Both the position numbers and the translations under genes were made by a program. 64,000 nucleotides of DNA from Notospermus geniculatus (taxonomy: Eukaryota > Nemertea > Pilidiophora > Heteronemertea > Lineidae), in the NCBI GenBank assembly GCA_002633025.1, contig NMRB01000075.1, positions 309,527-373,526 of the forward strand, written 5' to 3'. Shown here piece after piece: positions 1 through 12,000 of this stretch. How positions within the stretch are numbered: position 1 is the stretch's first letter; each line of letters begins with the position of its first letter. The notes beneath the pieces are model-generated. The model was not told the origin of the DNA. It ran no database searches and was given only the letters and a program-made list of their open reading frames with translations.

Positions 1-684
1 CATTTTATCGAGTTGGACAAGATAATGGACTGAAACCACATATGCCATTCGAATTAATCTCACAATCTTTGCACTAATAACTTGGACTCATTGCGCATTC
101 CTTTCACACACAGAAAAAATACTACACTAGTAGGTTATTCGGTCAACAAATACTATCAGACATGTCAGATAACATGTTCACCCGAGACATGTGACAACTA
201 CTTCACCTGGTCACGAATCCCGCGTGACAAATGAAATAATTGCTCATAAGTTCAATCAAAAGGACACGATATTCGGCTGTGTTTTCGGTGATTTTCAGTT
301 TTCCATGGAGAGTTAGGGAAGCTGAGGTGAGAGCAATCATTGGCGCAACAGTGAGCAACCCGGGGAGCAACCCGTTCACATTCGTTCGGTCTGCGTTTCA
401 TACCGTGGTTGGTTATCACTACTACCGCGGCACGGTTCCACGCCACAATAGCCATAGCATTCATCAACGTCACAATTCTTGCTTTTGGCCAACACCTTGG
501 AACATACATGTATTGTAGGCTATTTATACTTGTCGAGTTGGCCTGTGGTTTCCCCAAACATACATACAAAACAGGTCAAGTGCTGGCAGGCATTGGTATA
601 TTTACAAAGTCTCGTGGAAATATAGATCTTGCACCTAAGTTTGGTTTCCGGTTTACAGAAGTCGATTGGACAACTTGAAAAGCC
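1..684. other. Upstream flank of the ferroportin gene
   Basis: No coding exon or RNA gene is recognisable here. The stretch should hold the promoter and 5' untranslated region of the ferroportin gene starting at 685. I looked for the iron-responsive element that controls vertebrate ferroportin, a CAGUGN loop on a paired stem. The only CAGTGA, near 347, has no pairing flanks, and none lies in 540-684. An upstream untranslated exon could lie outside the window. Confidence 0.5.
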
Positions 685-829
685 ATGCCTTCTGACCCCG
701 ACCCGCATGAAGACGGTGAGAATACCCCACTCCTTGGCTCAACTAGGACAGATGAGAATACCCCACTCCTTGGCTCAACAAGGACAGATGAGGCGAAAGT
801 CTCCAGCGGATACTTTGGAAAGTTCAAAG
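685..829 (+). CDS. SLC40A1: Ferroportin exon 1 with two tandem dileucine repeats
   Basis: This first coding exon encodes the cytoplasmic N-terminus, then SSGYFGKFK, and stops in phase 1 at AAAG/GTAAAC. A 12-residue unit, [12 protein letters not shown], occurs twice back to back; the matching DNA unit is 36 bases (about 718-789). Each unit holds E-N-T-P-L-L, which fits the [D/E]xxxL[L/I] adaptor-binding signal for endosomal or lysosomal sorting. The sorting role is inferred; the repeat is seen directly. Confidence 0.85.
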
Positions 830-3800
830 GTAAACTGTCATCGATTCAGTTTGGCGCCTCTTTCCTTCCTGAAAGTCTCAGTGCTGTAAAAGTCCAATCC
901 TCCTGCAGGGATTCCCAACCTTCACTCATTATGGAGCTGCAACTAATGATTTAACTCGAATCCATGGTACAATACCCGATGCTTTTGAATGACATTAATC
1001 CGCTCCTCTTCCTCCTAACACAAACGTCTGTGTGCGTGATGAAGAGCGGGAGCGACATAAAACACCCTGCAGTTGGAGGATGGGAAATAATGGCGGCCAT
1101 CCCCCTCCACCTCCACCACATATTGAATAACCTTCAAATATTTCAACTTCAGAGTGGCTTGGTAGCATCTACTTCTATGTCTACTGCAGCCACACCCTCT
1201 CGGCTTGGGTAAGTAATACTGGATCAGCTCCAAAAGAAATCAGTTGAAGTGCGCCTTCTGACTATGCTTCAGTGGAGCGTTGTCTCCGAATGCAAAGTGA
1301 CCACACTAATGCCATAGGTCTTGTGATATTTCAAGATGCTGCTGCCATGGCAGGGAGAACGAGGTAGCCTACCTGATAACGACTGAAATATGATGGAATC
1401 GCATGAAAAACCGTTGAAATCAGTCGAGAATCAGCTGAGTTTTCTGGCACTCATACCCAATGATTTAGCCCTGCGTCGATTTCACCAGCAATATTATTGA
1501 CATCCATCTTCAGGGTGACCGCATGTGGCAATTCGCTGTTGGTCTCTTCCTTGTCAATCTCGGCAAGGACTCGCTTCAGTTGACCGCCATTTACGGTTTT
1601 TCTTCGGGAGGATCTGTGCTGCTGTTCGGAGCACTGATCGGTGACTGGGTCGACAGGAATCCAAGACTACGAGGCAAGTTTAACCGTTTGGAGTCAGAAC
1701 ATTTTCATGAAGGGTACCCGGTTCGCGATTTCGAATTCCAAAATCCGGCTGGGTTGCCAACGACGGGCCATTTTCTACATCCAGCCGGGATAGTAGGCCT
1801 ACACGCGTGTTGACAGAATATTGAACAGATGGAAATGACCTTAGAATAATCTATGTTTCAGTTGCTCGGACGACGCTTGTCATCCAGAACCTGAGCATCG
1901 TCATATGTGCAGTTATCCTGTCCATGATGTTGGTGTATCCAGACGCCATGGTCACTGTCTGGGACGGCTGGCTCAACACACTCTGTCAGTTTCTCGTCAT
2001 CGTCTTCAGCGATATCGCCTTCCTTGCCAGTACCGGCAACACCATCGCCGTCGAACGAGACTGGGTCGTGGAGATATGCGGCAGGGATACGAAAACGTTG
2101 ACACGTAAGACTTTAGGCCGAACTTCCGAATTCAAAGTTACGAAGTTTTCGGCAGATGTCGCACCTGCCACACTTCGGTTGTGCGACTTCGTCCGACATC
2201 GCAGACGACGTTACCGACGACGAAGCCGCCGACCCTCGAGTCGAAGTATAGACTAGGCCTACCCACATTCACTCATCAGGTGCTCGGACTTCATGCTATT
2301 TTTTTCTTCAGGTATGACTGCCGTCCTTCGTCGGATCGACCTGACAACGAACATCTTGGCTCCGGTGGGAGTCGGTCAGATCATGACATACGGGTCTCTC
2401 CTCATCGGCGCCATCTTCATCGCCGCCTGGAATTTCATCTCTTTTTTCTTGGAGTATTACCTCCTGTGGAAAGTTTACTATTCCGTCCCTGCACTTGCTA
2501 TAAAGCAGGAGAAACCAAAAGGTTGGTAGCATTAAACTCTTTCGGCACTTGTTCGGCTTCCATACACTTATGATCACCATCCTTTTATTGCTTTGCCACC
2601 TGGCTGATGGATTCCGTCCGCTGGCCTCTCTAAACTGATCGCCGCCACAAATTGTATCATGCATATTGTATGTTTCCATCAGGGCCGAAGCCAAAGCATT
2701 ATTGGCCCTGGAAGAGGCCATCTCAAGCGACTTACATGTATCTTCCTCACTTGGGTGCGACGACCTTTGAATTGTGTTTTTCTCTTCAGGCGAAAACTCC
2801 ACAACTCCAAACGACAGCGACAGCCAACAACCGTCCACATCCTCTGACGTCCCAGTTGTTCAACACAAGGAAAGGACATGTCCGAAAGCGTGCTTTAAGA
2901 TTTTCGGCACCTTCATCACATTGTACAAAGGATGGAAGTGCTACATGGGTCAAAGTGTGAGATTTGCAGGGCTGGCGCTGGCGTGTCTTTACATGACAGT
3001 GTTAGGATTCGATAATATCACAACAGGTAGTCCCATCTTCAATGACAAGTGTTGCTATCACTCCTACTCTCGCTCAAGTGCTTTCCAAACCGTCTCAGGG
3101 CAGTGCGGATTACTGCTTGCTGCTTTCAGAAGGTAGCCCGGGGACACCTGCCTTTGATAATGCAGGATGCTAAATATATGCACTCGTGTGGGACGCTCCA
3201 TCTTCTGCTTCGTAACACGACATCCTATTTTCAGGTTACGCCTATTCCCAGGGCATGACAGAATCCGTCCTTGGTGCTATGATGGCTCTGGGTGCCATAA
3301 CCGGTATCGTCGGCACGTTCGGCTTCCAGTTCCTCCGCGGGAAGGTCGGCTTGGTGCGAACAGGATTACTGTCCTTAATTTGTGAAGTCGCCTGTCTGTC
3401 CCTCTGTGTCGCGTCGATTTGGGCGCCTGGCAGTCCTTTTGATCCCTTTCTCCTGAAAAAGACGCAGACTTCATTGACTTTGAACTGCTCGGAGTATTCA
3501 AATGCAACAAAATACAATCTACCTTCGGATTCTGATCTGCTTTTCCTTTCGAACGACCACACGGATTTGGTTGACATTGCACCAGAAACAATAAACTACA
3601 CCTGCATTAATACGACGTCTCTTCGTGTCCAGGAAAGAAACTATGTGTCATTGGCCTTGTTGATGACAGGAATCATTACTGCACGATTTGGTGAGATTTT
3701 GAAGATTATAACAAATACCTTATAAGAAAAGGAGAATGGCCGTGATATACGGCTTGTTATTTCTCACGACTGCGTCACGACTCAAGAGCTAAAAGTCCCT

Positions 3801-4334
3801 GATGAACGTCCCTCCCCTTGGTTAGTTGTTAGTAATTATCACCTGCGAAGATCTCTATTTGTGTTGGGCGTGCAAAACTTCAGAATTGGGGCGGGTCATT
3901 GAACATTGCGAGCTGACGGCACAAATTTCTTATCTCTGATGCTGATGTAAAATTACGGCAGGGGCCGTTTTTTAATTAGCTGTTTAATTATTGTCGTTTT
4001 TTCAGGCCTTTGGAGCGCCGACCTGACCATAACCCAACTCATCATGGAATCAGTGGGGGAGACAGAACGCGGAACTGTCAACGGGGTGCAAAGTTCGCTA
4101 AACATGCTCATGGACATGATAAAATTCGCGATGGTAATCGTGGCACCGGACCCTAACACCTTCGGAATTCTTGTCCTTATATCTTTCGCATTTATCATCC
4201 TGGGAACCTTTTCCTACACGCTCTACGTCAAGAAGGTGCGAGGACATGTGTTCCATGTTGTTCAATATTTTAGGGAAATGGATGACTATCTACTTAATCG
4301 GTGGCCCGGTTCACCTGAATTATATGTGTTTTAA
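685..4334 (+). CDS. SLC40A1: Ferroportin iron exporter, 8 coding exons
   Basis: Ferroportin exports Fe2+ across the plasma membrane and is a major-facilitator-type transporter. Exons are 685-829, 1153-1208, 1514-1673, 1862-2104, 2312-2521, 2790-3026, 3235-3690 and 4006-4334; all splice phases agree, giving about 611 residues (human 571). Family landmarks in order: SHTLSAWGDRMW (first helix), [70 protein letters not shown] and [12 protein letters not shown]. The start at 685 gives an acidic N-terminus with a doubled [12 protein letters not shown] unit. Intron 3 begins with GC, not GT. Human metal ligand D39 is kept, but H43 is Q, C326 is N and H507 is K. The 3' end is uncertain: reading through gives a stop at 4332-4334, while splicing at 4235/4581 would give a lysine-rich tail ending at 4616 (about 590 residues). 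Confidence 0.93.
1674..1861 (+). other. GC-AG intron 3 of ferroportin
   Basis: The donor reads GAG/GCAAGT and the acceptor TTTCAG/TTGCTC. Only this GC donor joins ..NPRLR to [10 protein letters not shown] in phase, matching the human ferroportin sequence around RLKVAQTSLVVQN. The remaining donor bases (GCAAGT) are a strong match to U1 apart from the T-to-C change, typical of the minority GC-AG class. Confidence 0.85.
2682..2770 (-). repeat. SINE fragment in ferroportin intron 5
   Basis: This segment matches 17383-17470, the body of the complete SINE described below, sharing the blocks ATTATTGGCCCTGG, AGGCCATC and CTTCCTCACTTGG. It has no tRNA-like head, so it is a truncated copy. It ends only about 20 bases before the splice acceptor of exon 6. 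Confidence 0.7.
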
Positions 4335-4580
4335 GGTCTGTGCCGACACTGCATGGCAAGTAACACCATGTTGGAAAAATGTTGTCTAATAGGCCCTATA
4401 ATGTGCAAAGGGAAAGAGTTTCAACATCTTGTTACATTGTTGCTAATTTATTGGCCTAGGCCCTATGCGGGAATCGTACTGATCAGCTGTTGTAAAAATT
4501 TTAATGCCAGTGCTTTCATCATAATATTATATTCTACGACTGCCACACGAGAAATTACTTTATCACCGTTTCTTTTCCAG

Positions 4581-4616
4581 AAAAACAAAAAACATGATTT
4601 CTGTTTGCAAAAATAA
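4581..4616 (+). CDS. SLC40A1: Possible alternative last exon of ferroportin
   Basis: A pyrimidine tract and acceptor (TTTCTTTTCCAG) precede an in-phase stretch KNKKHDFCLQK and a TAA stop. Joining the donor AAGAAG/GTGCGA at 4235 to this exon keeps phase 0 and ends the protein shortly after the last helix with a lysine-rich tail. Read-through to 4334 is equally open. Transcript data would decide. Confidence 0.35.
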   Translation, partial: KNKKHDFCLQK

Positions 4617-4974
4617 GGGTGGCTGCACGCGATTCGTTGACGCATGCGGCAGGCTTTGTTATTTTCCACCGCACTGCACACAAACAAAGGTTTTGGCGCA
4701 TGCGTCGACCTTTCGCATGCGAATCGCGTCAGGTGTGTCCCTACCCTAATCCAGGCGCTGCCCACACGACGGGTAGGTCAAAACGGCCGAGGCCGAAGCA
4801 TAATTTTTCAGCCCAGGATATTGGCCAGAGGGTAGTATTACAAGGGTTGGGGACTAACGTCCACGGCCTATCAGCCCTCGCACTACAGCGGTGCGATCTG
4901 AAACCAATCTAGTTTTGATCATGCAGCTCAGCTTTAATAATGACGTCACACGCCACACGTCACATGATCTTAAA

Positions 4975-7900
4975 ATGGCGAATGTAAACGTAAACACGGA
5001 CTTGTCAGAAAAACATAATCATGGAAAATCTAATGCCATTCAACATGAACACGCTCGATGTCCATATCCTCGGTCATTACAACCTCCCAAAGATCCAGCG
5101 GTATATAATTCGACAATCAAGAAACCAAGTGGTAATTGCGTGAGATCTGTGTTTTATGAATAGAATGAGGCCTAGGCCCCCTGACCTCCACGACCACATG
5201 CTCCATCCATGCATCCATCATTCATGCCTATCCAGATCAGCTGATCAGAATCATGATAGGCCTAATCCATCGCTCAGCACCCGCTCAGTCACAACTCACA
5301 TGGTCAGTGAGGAGTGATGAGGCGCTTTTGTTCATGATGATGTGTTACCATTATTGATACTCGATACTGTGTTAGGCCTGCATGATGCCAGCCCTAGCCT
5401 AGCCTAGGCCTAGGCCTCTTCTTAGCTTTTAGGCCTAGGGCTAGGCCTGCCTAGCTCATGCATGCGACAGTGCGTTGCATGTGTAGGCGTCCAAGGGGAA
5501 TGCGCCGTAGGCCTATCATGATGTGTAGGCCTACTTTAGAATTGTACCGGTAGGCCTACTCCTGCTGGCTGTAGGTCGGTCGGCGGCTTGGGTGGGCCAA
5601 TACTACCGATATAGCCAGGGCTACCTACTTACTTGGCCCCGATCTCATGAACAGAGTTCAGAACTCTGGCGATAGACCTAGCCAGCCTACCCCTAGGCCT
5701 GGCTACCATACATGGTAGCAGGCCTTGCCGTTTGACGGGCGCGATTGTGCGTGCACCTCGCAAACAATAGAATTTTTATTGTTTGCGAGGTGCATGCAAA
5801 ATCGCGCCCGTCAAACGGCAAGGCCTGTGGTAGGGTCCCTATAAATAGTAGGGTTTCTTTTAAGTACTGACTAAGCCCATGGTAGGGCCAATAGACAGAT
5901 AGGCCTATGATATGTAAATATCTTACTCATCACCATTTAAATCTAACAGGATTTGGGAGCCGTCATGTGATCGTCCTCTTTTGCTTCCTGGCAATTTTCA
6001 CCCAGTATTCAATGAGGGTGAATCTAAGTGTTGCACTTGTTGCCATGGTGAACCACACGATGATTGGAGAACACACCCAAAACTCATCTGCTGCAGAGGA
6101 GTGTCATCCATCCAAAAATACGACAAACCAGTCATCCAGCACTTCCACTGTGAAGGTACAACAATACATGTTTCCATATTCATTTCTATTACCGGTATAC
6201 ATTGTATATTATGCAGGTTATTTTGAAGAAGACTATATCAGTATCAACCACCCTATTTTTTGGGCAAGACAGAGCGCAGAGGGGTGTCACAGGCCAAGGA
6301 CCTGGCGTGAAGGGGTTGGCAAGTCAAAAGTACCAAACTGCCCTAAAATATGGAGTTTCCTGACAATGCATCATTACTGACAACATACCCCCAGGGGTAT
6401 GTGAGTGAGGTAGTGATTGGAATGCTTGTCAGAGCAAAATGACAAAGGTGGGATTTAAACAATAACCAGATAAGCATACATGAGATACCTTTCTGTTTAT
6501 TCGGTGCATGAACATCATACCTCTTACCTCGTCTTTACTTCTTAGGATGGTGAATTTCCATGGGATGCAGAGATTCAGGGATTGATTCTCGGCGCATTTT
6601 TCTATGGCTACCTCATCACCCAACTACCTGGTGGGTGGCTCGCAGATCGATTTGGCGCTAAACATGTAATGGGAACTGGACTCATCATCTCTGGTGCATT
6701 GACGTTATTGACACCAATAGCTGCAAGAGCAAGTGTCAAGTTGCTGGTGGCAGTGAGAATAGTTGAAGGTTTAGCAATGGTAAGCATGTTATCACGTGGT
6801 TCCAAGTAAGATGATTCTTTGGAATTGTCTATGTGAAAGCATTCATTACAGAATGAATCTGACATCTACTGGTAACTCGAATACAAAATTTCTGGAATCA
6901 CCATCATAACATTAATACTACTGCCGAGAATCAGAAAATTATCAGACTTCCCCCATTGAACTTGCTGGTAAAAAAAATTGTTCAAAGTATGAGAATTTAT
7001 TTCTGATCTTATTACATGTATATATTATAAAATATTATCATATTGATGCCACTGATTCAGTTCTGCTTGCTTGCTTATGAATTTTTGGTTCTACGTTTAT
7101 CTGTTACAGGGTGTAGTGTATCCAGCCAGCTATTCTCTGTTAGGAAAATGGCTGCCACCACTTGAAGTCTCCAAATATGGTGGATTTGTCTCCTCCGCCG
7201 CTGTGTGTGGAACTGTGGTAACATTGCCATTATCTGGCTTTTTGTGCCAAACTAATTTCCTTGGTGGCTGGCCGTCCGTCTTTTATATATTTGGTGAGTT
7301 GCTGCTGCCCTTGCAGAGGGATAGGGAAAAATGGACTGTTAATCACTGATTTTGAAATATTTACCTGTTACATGCCATGTAGGTTGGCACAATGATAGAG
7401 AATCACTCTGTGATAATACAAAAATAGGCTACAATGTACATGTACATACAGTACAGGTCACAATTGACATCCCTAAATTCGCATAAGTTACGCGTAAGTC
7501 ACTCGTAACTTACGCAACAACTCACGAGCTATGTTACGCGTAACTTACGAGGTGAGTTACGCGAATTTCGATAGTTACGCGGTGAGTTACACAGTGAGTT
7601 ATGAGGCGAGTTGCGCTATTTTGGCGAGTTACGTGGTGAGTTACCAAAGCCGTGAGTTACGAGTAAGTTACTCGTAACTTACGAGTAACTTACGCGAAGC
7701 CGTAGGGATGTCAATTGTGACCTGTACTGTATATTTTTTTGGCAAATGATTGGGTTGTGGTTGGTGATTAGGGTGAAGCTGATTTTGTTTAAATGGGTTC
7801 TCTCTAGTTTTTACGTCTTAAAATTGCTTGTTTCTTAATATTTAAGGTACTTTTGTCGGTATTTGGTATGTGCTTTGGTTGTTTCTTGTGTTCAGTGAAC

Positions 7901-8720
7901 CTGCTACACACCCACGGATTTCAGAAAAAGAGTTTGAATACATCACCAGATCTTTGTCTAGTCAGGGTGGAAAAGTGAGTACAATGATTTTGAATACATG
8001 TACTCCTTAAACATTGTGATTGTTGATTAATCTTATACTCAGAATCATATCCAGTGGTTTCTGCTAAAATAATCAACCACTGGCATGGTCATGAAAATTG
8101 GCTGCAAACACAAGGACTAACACTAATGGTGCATTGGCCATTATATTTGGTTACCGGTATACACGTACCGGTACATGTAGGAATCTACCGGTAGTTCTGG
8201 TGTGTGTGTGCATTGTTATTGTTACGGTCTTTTCAGACAGGACGCCCCACACCATGGAAGGCTATCTTAACAAGCCCGCCTGTCTGGGCATTGATCCTGG
8301 GCATTGCCTTACCTTCTCTGCAGTATTATACCATGATCACTTGCCTGCCAACATATTTTCAAGAAGTTCTATCATTTGATATAAATGAGGTAGGCAAACT
8401 TACCTGCTTTTCTTTTGCATAAGAACTTACTAAATGATATAAACTACAGAATAGGTCAATAAACATGCTGAATTAAATGATGCATGCTATGTTTTTTTCA
8501 ACAAATAAAGGCAGCAAACCCCTTCTACAATCAATATTTGGCATCGTCCCCTGAAATTGACACTGGACAACCCCTTTCCCTCTTCAGAATGGGTTTTTAT
8601 CTGCTCTTCCATTTCTTGCCTGTTGGATTATCTCGGTGTTCAGTGGCTACTTGGCTGATTTCGTGCGGGAACATCAGTTTATGACAACCGTTGCAGTCAG
8701 AAAGATCTGGACAACTATTG
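4975..8720 (+). CDS. Sialin-like SLC17 transporter, copy A (exons 1-7 only)
   Basis: This is a proton-coupled organic-anion transporter of the SLC17 family, closest to sialin, the lysosomal sialic-acid exporter. Exons are 4975-5131, 5950-6155, 6546-6779, 7110-7293, 7847-7974, 8237-8389 and 8588-8720, all phase-compatible. Landmarks are RVNLSVALVAMV (first helix), an N-glycosylated loop (NSS, NTT, NQS), FFYGYLITQLPGGWLADRFG, RIVEGLAM, LPPLEVSKYGGFVSSAA, YFQEVLSFDINE and NGFLSALPFLACW. The reading stops at an N (8946) inside intron 7, so the last third of the protein is missing here. Compared with human sialin, R168 and E171 are kept, while E175 is M and H183 is Y, so substrate or coupling may differ. 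On its own, copy A is an incomplete gene; it could use the exons after copy B only by skipping a complete copy. Confidence 0.85.
5720..5826. repeat. Near-perfect hairpin insertion in copy A intron 1
   Basis: Two arms of about 50 bases beginning AGGCCTTGCCGTTTGACGGG pair around a short AT-rich loop near 5773. Copy B lacks the element: its flanks are joined near 10150-10160 with a short different sequence. It is a fold-back miniature transposon without coding capacity. Confidence 0.8.
7449..7729. mobile_element. TA-target MITE in copy A intron 4
   Basis: The element is 281 bases with perfect 26-base terminal inverted repeats starting CAGTACAGGTCACAATTGAC. It is flanked by TA on both sides (7447-7448 and 7730-7731). 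The empty site is seen in copy B around 11772, where a single TA joins the flanks. Its interior is made of short repeats of GAGTTACG and its complement CGTAACTTACG. No transposase is encoded. TA duplication points to mobilisation by a Tc1/mariner-type transposase. Confidence 0.88.
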
Positions 8721-8945
8721 GTAAGATTCAGATCTACTAGACTAGTAATTTTCATGAAATGCTGCAATTATTACCCTGGGTCATTTTCAAAAATCAAGCT
8801 GCTGCCAAAGAGATAAATAACAATAATAGAAAAAAATATTCTAAGTTAAAGTTAGTAAAGCAGATAGCACACATACAAATTAATGTAATGAGATCATCTC
8901 AGGCTGTGGTTTTTGACAGGTGCCAAAAATCACAGAGTTGCAAGT

Positions 8946-9066
8946 ANCTCCCTTGAACTTGAACTCGGGGTGGACGATCCCGTGGACGTTCTGACCAACG
9001 TCCCGTGGACGTTGTGACCGAAGTGCGGCGTGGACGTTTTGACCAATGGACGTTCTGACCGGTAAC
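8946..9066. repeat. N junction followed by diverged GTGGACGTTCTGACC repeats
   Basis: After the single N, about 120 bases separate the end of copy A from the start of copy B. They contain about five diverged repeats built on GTGGACGTTCTGACCAA. A related stretch (TGGACGTTTTGCCC) recurs near 28267 and 28778. Confidence 0.6.
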
Positions 9067-12000
9067 CCACACGCCACACGTCACATGATCTTAAAATGGC
9101 GAATGTAAACGTAAACACGGACTTGTCAGAAAAACATAGTCATAGTCATGGAAAATCTAATGCCATTCAACATGAACACGCTCGATGTCCATATCCTCGG
9201 TCATTACAACCTCCCAAAGATCCAGCGGTATATAATTCGACAATCAAGAAACCAAGTGGTACGGTAATTGCGTGAGATCTGTGTTTTATATAGGCCTATG
9301 AGGCCTAACAAAACAAAAGCCTCCTGACCTCACCTCAGCTCAGTCAGCAGTCACTGTCCTCCATCCATCCACGGGCCCTGGCTTGGAGAGCTGTCAGAAG
9401 AGAATGTCAAGCAGAGAGGAGGAAAAACACAGAAACAGGCCTACTGTACACACATAGACTAGGCCCTAGAGCTTCCGAACTCGGAAGCTAGGCCTATGTG
9501 TGTATACCATGATGATAGGCCTAGGCCTACCACTTCTGTGTGGTTTTCCTCTGTGCTTGACATTCTCTTCTGAGTCGACATCCATCAGCTCTCCAACATC
9601 CAAGGGCCCGTGATCCATCATTCACTGTCCATCTGTCCATGGACACACGACCAAACCACCGCTGATCAGAATCATGATAGGCCTAGCTAATCATGATCAT
9701 TTCAGTCCATCGCTCAGCATGCTCTAGCTCAGCACCCACTCAGCTGCTCAGTCACAACTCACACATGGTCAGTGAGGAGTGATATGAGGTGCTTGTTGTT
9801 CATGATGTGTTACTGTGTTAGGCCTAGGCCTGCATGCCAGCCTAGCCTAGGCCTCTTAGCTATTAGGGCTAGGCCTGCCTACATGTAGCTCATGCATGAA
9901 CCCTCATGCATGCGACAGTGTGATGCATGTGTAGGCCTCCAAGGGGGACGTGCCATAGGCCTATCATGATGATGTAGGCCTACTTTAGAATTTGTACTCC
10001 TGCTGGCTGTAGGTCGGTCGGCGGCCTGGGTGGACCAATACTACCGATATAGCCAGGGCTACCTACTTACTTGGCCCCGATCTCATGAACAGAGTTCAGA
10101 ACTCTGGCGATAGACCTAGCCAGCCTACCCCTATGCCTGGCTACCATATGGCATAGGGCATGGTAGGGTCCCTATAAATAGTAGGGTTTCTTTTAAGTAC
10201 TGACTAAGCCCATGGCAGGGCCAATAGACAGATAGGCCTATGATATGTAAATATCTTACTCATCACCATTTAAATCTAACAGGATTTGGGAGCCGTCATG
10301 TGATCGTCCTCTTTTGCTTCCTGGCAATTTTCACCCAATATTCAATGAGGGTGAATCTAAGTGTTGCACTTGTTGCCATGGTGAACCACACGATGATTGG
10401 AGAACACACCCAAAACTCATCTGCTGCAGAGGAGTGTCATCCATCCAAAAATACGACAAACCAGTCATCCAGCTCTTCCACTGTGAAGGTACAACAATAC
10501 ATGTTTCCATATTCATTTCTATTACCGGTATACATTGTATATTATGCAGGTTATTTTGAAGAAGACTATATCAGTATCAACCACCGTATTTTTTGGGCAA
10601 GACAGAGCGCAGAGGGGTGTCACAGGCCAAGGACCTGGCGTGAAGGGGTTGGCAAGTCAAAAGTACCAAACTGCCCTAAAATATGGAGTTTCCTGACAAT
10701 GCATCATTACTGACAACATACCCCCAGGGGTATGTGAGTGGTAGTGATTGGAATGCTTGTCAGAGCAAAATGACAAAGGTGGGATTTAAACAATAACCAG
10801 ATAAGCATACATGAGATACCTTTCTGTTTATTCGGTGCATGAACATCATACCTCTTACCTCGTCTTTACTTCTTAGGATGGTGAATTTCCATGGGATGCA
10901 GAGATTCAGGGATTGATTCTCGGCGCATTTTTCTATGGCTACCTCATCACCCAACTACCTGGTGGGTGGCTCGCCGATCGATTCGGCGCTAAACATGTAA
11001 TGGGTACTGGACTCATCATCTCTGGTGCATTGACGTTATTGACACCAATAGCTGCAAGAGCAAGTGTCAAGTTGCTGGTGGCAGTGAGAATAGTTGAAGG
11101 TTTAGCAATGGTAAGCATGTTATCATGTGGTTCCAAGTAAGATGATTCTTTGGAATTGTCTATGTGAAAGCATTCATTACAGAATGAATCTGACATCTAC
11201 TGGTAACTCGAATACAAAATTTCTGGAATCACCATCATAACATTAATACTACTGCCGAGAATCAGAAAATTATCAGACTTCCCCCATAGAACTTGCTGGT
11301 AAAAAAATTGTTCAAAGTATGAGAAGTTATTTCTGATCTTATTACATGTATATATTATAAAATATTATCATATTGATGCCGCTGATTCAGTTCTGCTGTG
11401 CTTGCTTATGAATTTTTGGTTCTACGTTTATCTGTTACAGGGTGTAGTGTATCCAGCCAGCTATTCTCTGTTAGGAAAATGGCTGCCACCACTTGAAGTC
11501 TCCAAATATGGTGGATTTGTCTCCTCCGCCGCTGTGTGTGGAACTGTGATAACAATGCCATTATCTGGCTTTTTGTGCCAAACTAATTTCCTTGGTGGCT
11601 GGCCATCCGTCTTTTATATATTTGGTGAGTTGCTGCTGCCCTTGCAGAGGGATAGGGAAAAATGGACTGTTAATCACTGATTTTGAAATATTTACCTGTT
11701 ACATGCCATGTAGGTTGGCACAATGATAGAGAATCACTCTGTGATAATACAAAAATACAATGTACATGAACATATATTTTTTTGGCAAATGATTGGGTTG
11801 TGGTTGGTGATCAGGGTGAAGCTGATGTTGTTTAAATGGGTTCTCTCTAGTTTTTACGTCTTAAAATTGCTTGTTTCTTAATATTTAAGGTACTTTTGCC
11901 GGTATTTGGTATGTGCTTTGGTTGTTTCTTGTGTTCAGTGAACCTGCTACACACCCACGGATTTCAGAAAAAGAGTTTGAATACATCACCAGATCTTTGT

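Larger units (their letters stand above)
4946..8945 (+). repeat. Duplicated block, copy A (sialin-like exons 1-7)
   Basis: The block from just upstream of the sialin-like start codon to the base before the N at 8946 recurs at 9067-12982 in the same orientation. The two copies are nearly identical in exons and most of the introns, and differ by discrete insertions. Copy A alone has elements at 5720-5826 and 7449-7729; copy B alone has one at about 9371-9611. Copy A breaks off at the N in the middle of intron 7. It is either a recent tandem duplication or two alleles assembled in series. Confidence 0.9.

Noticed and set aside
340-370. Iron-responsive element upstream of ferroportin
   Set aside because: CAGTGA is present but the flanks do not pair as a stem, and it lies 330 bases before the start codon.
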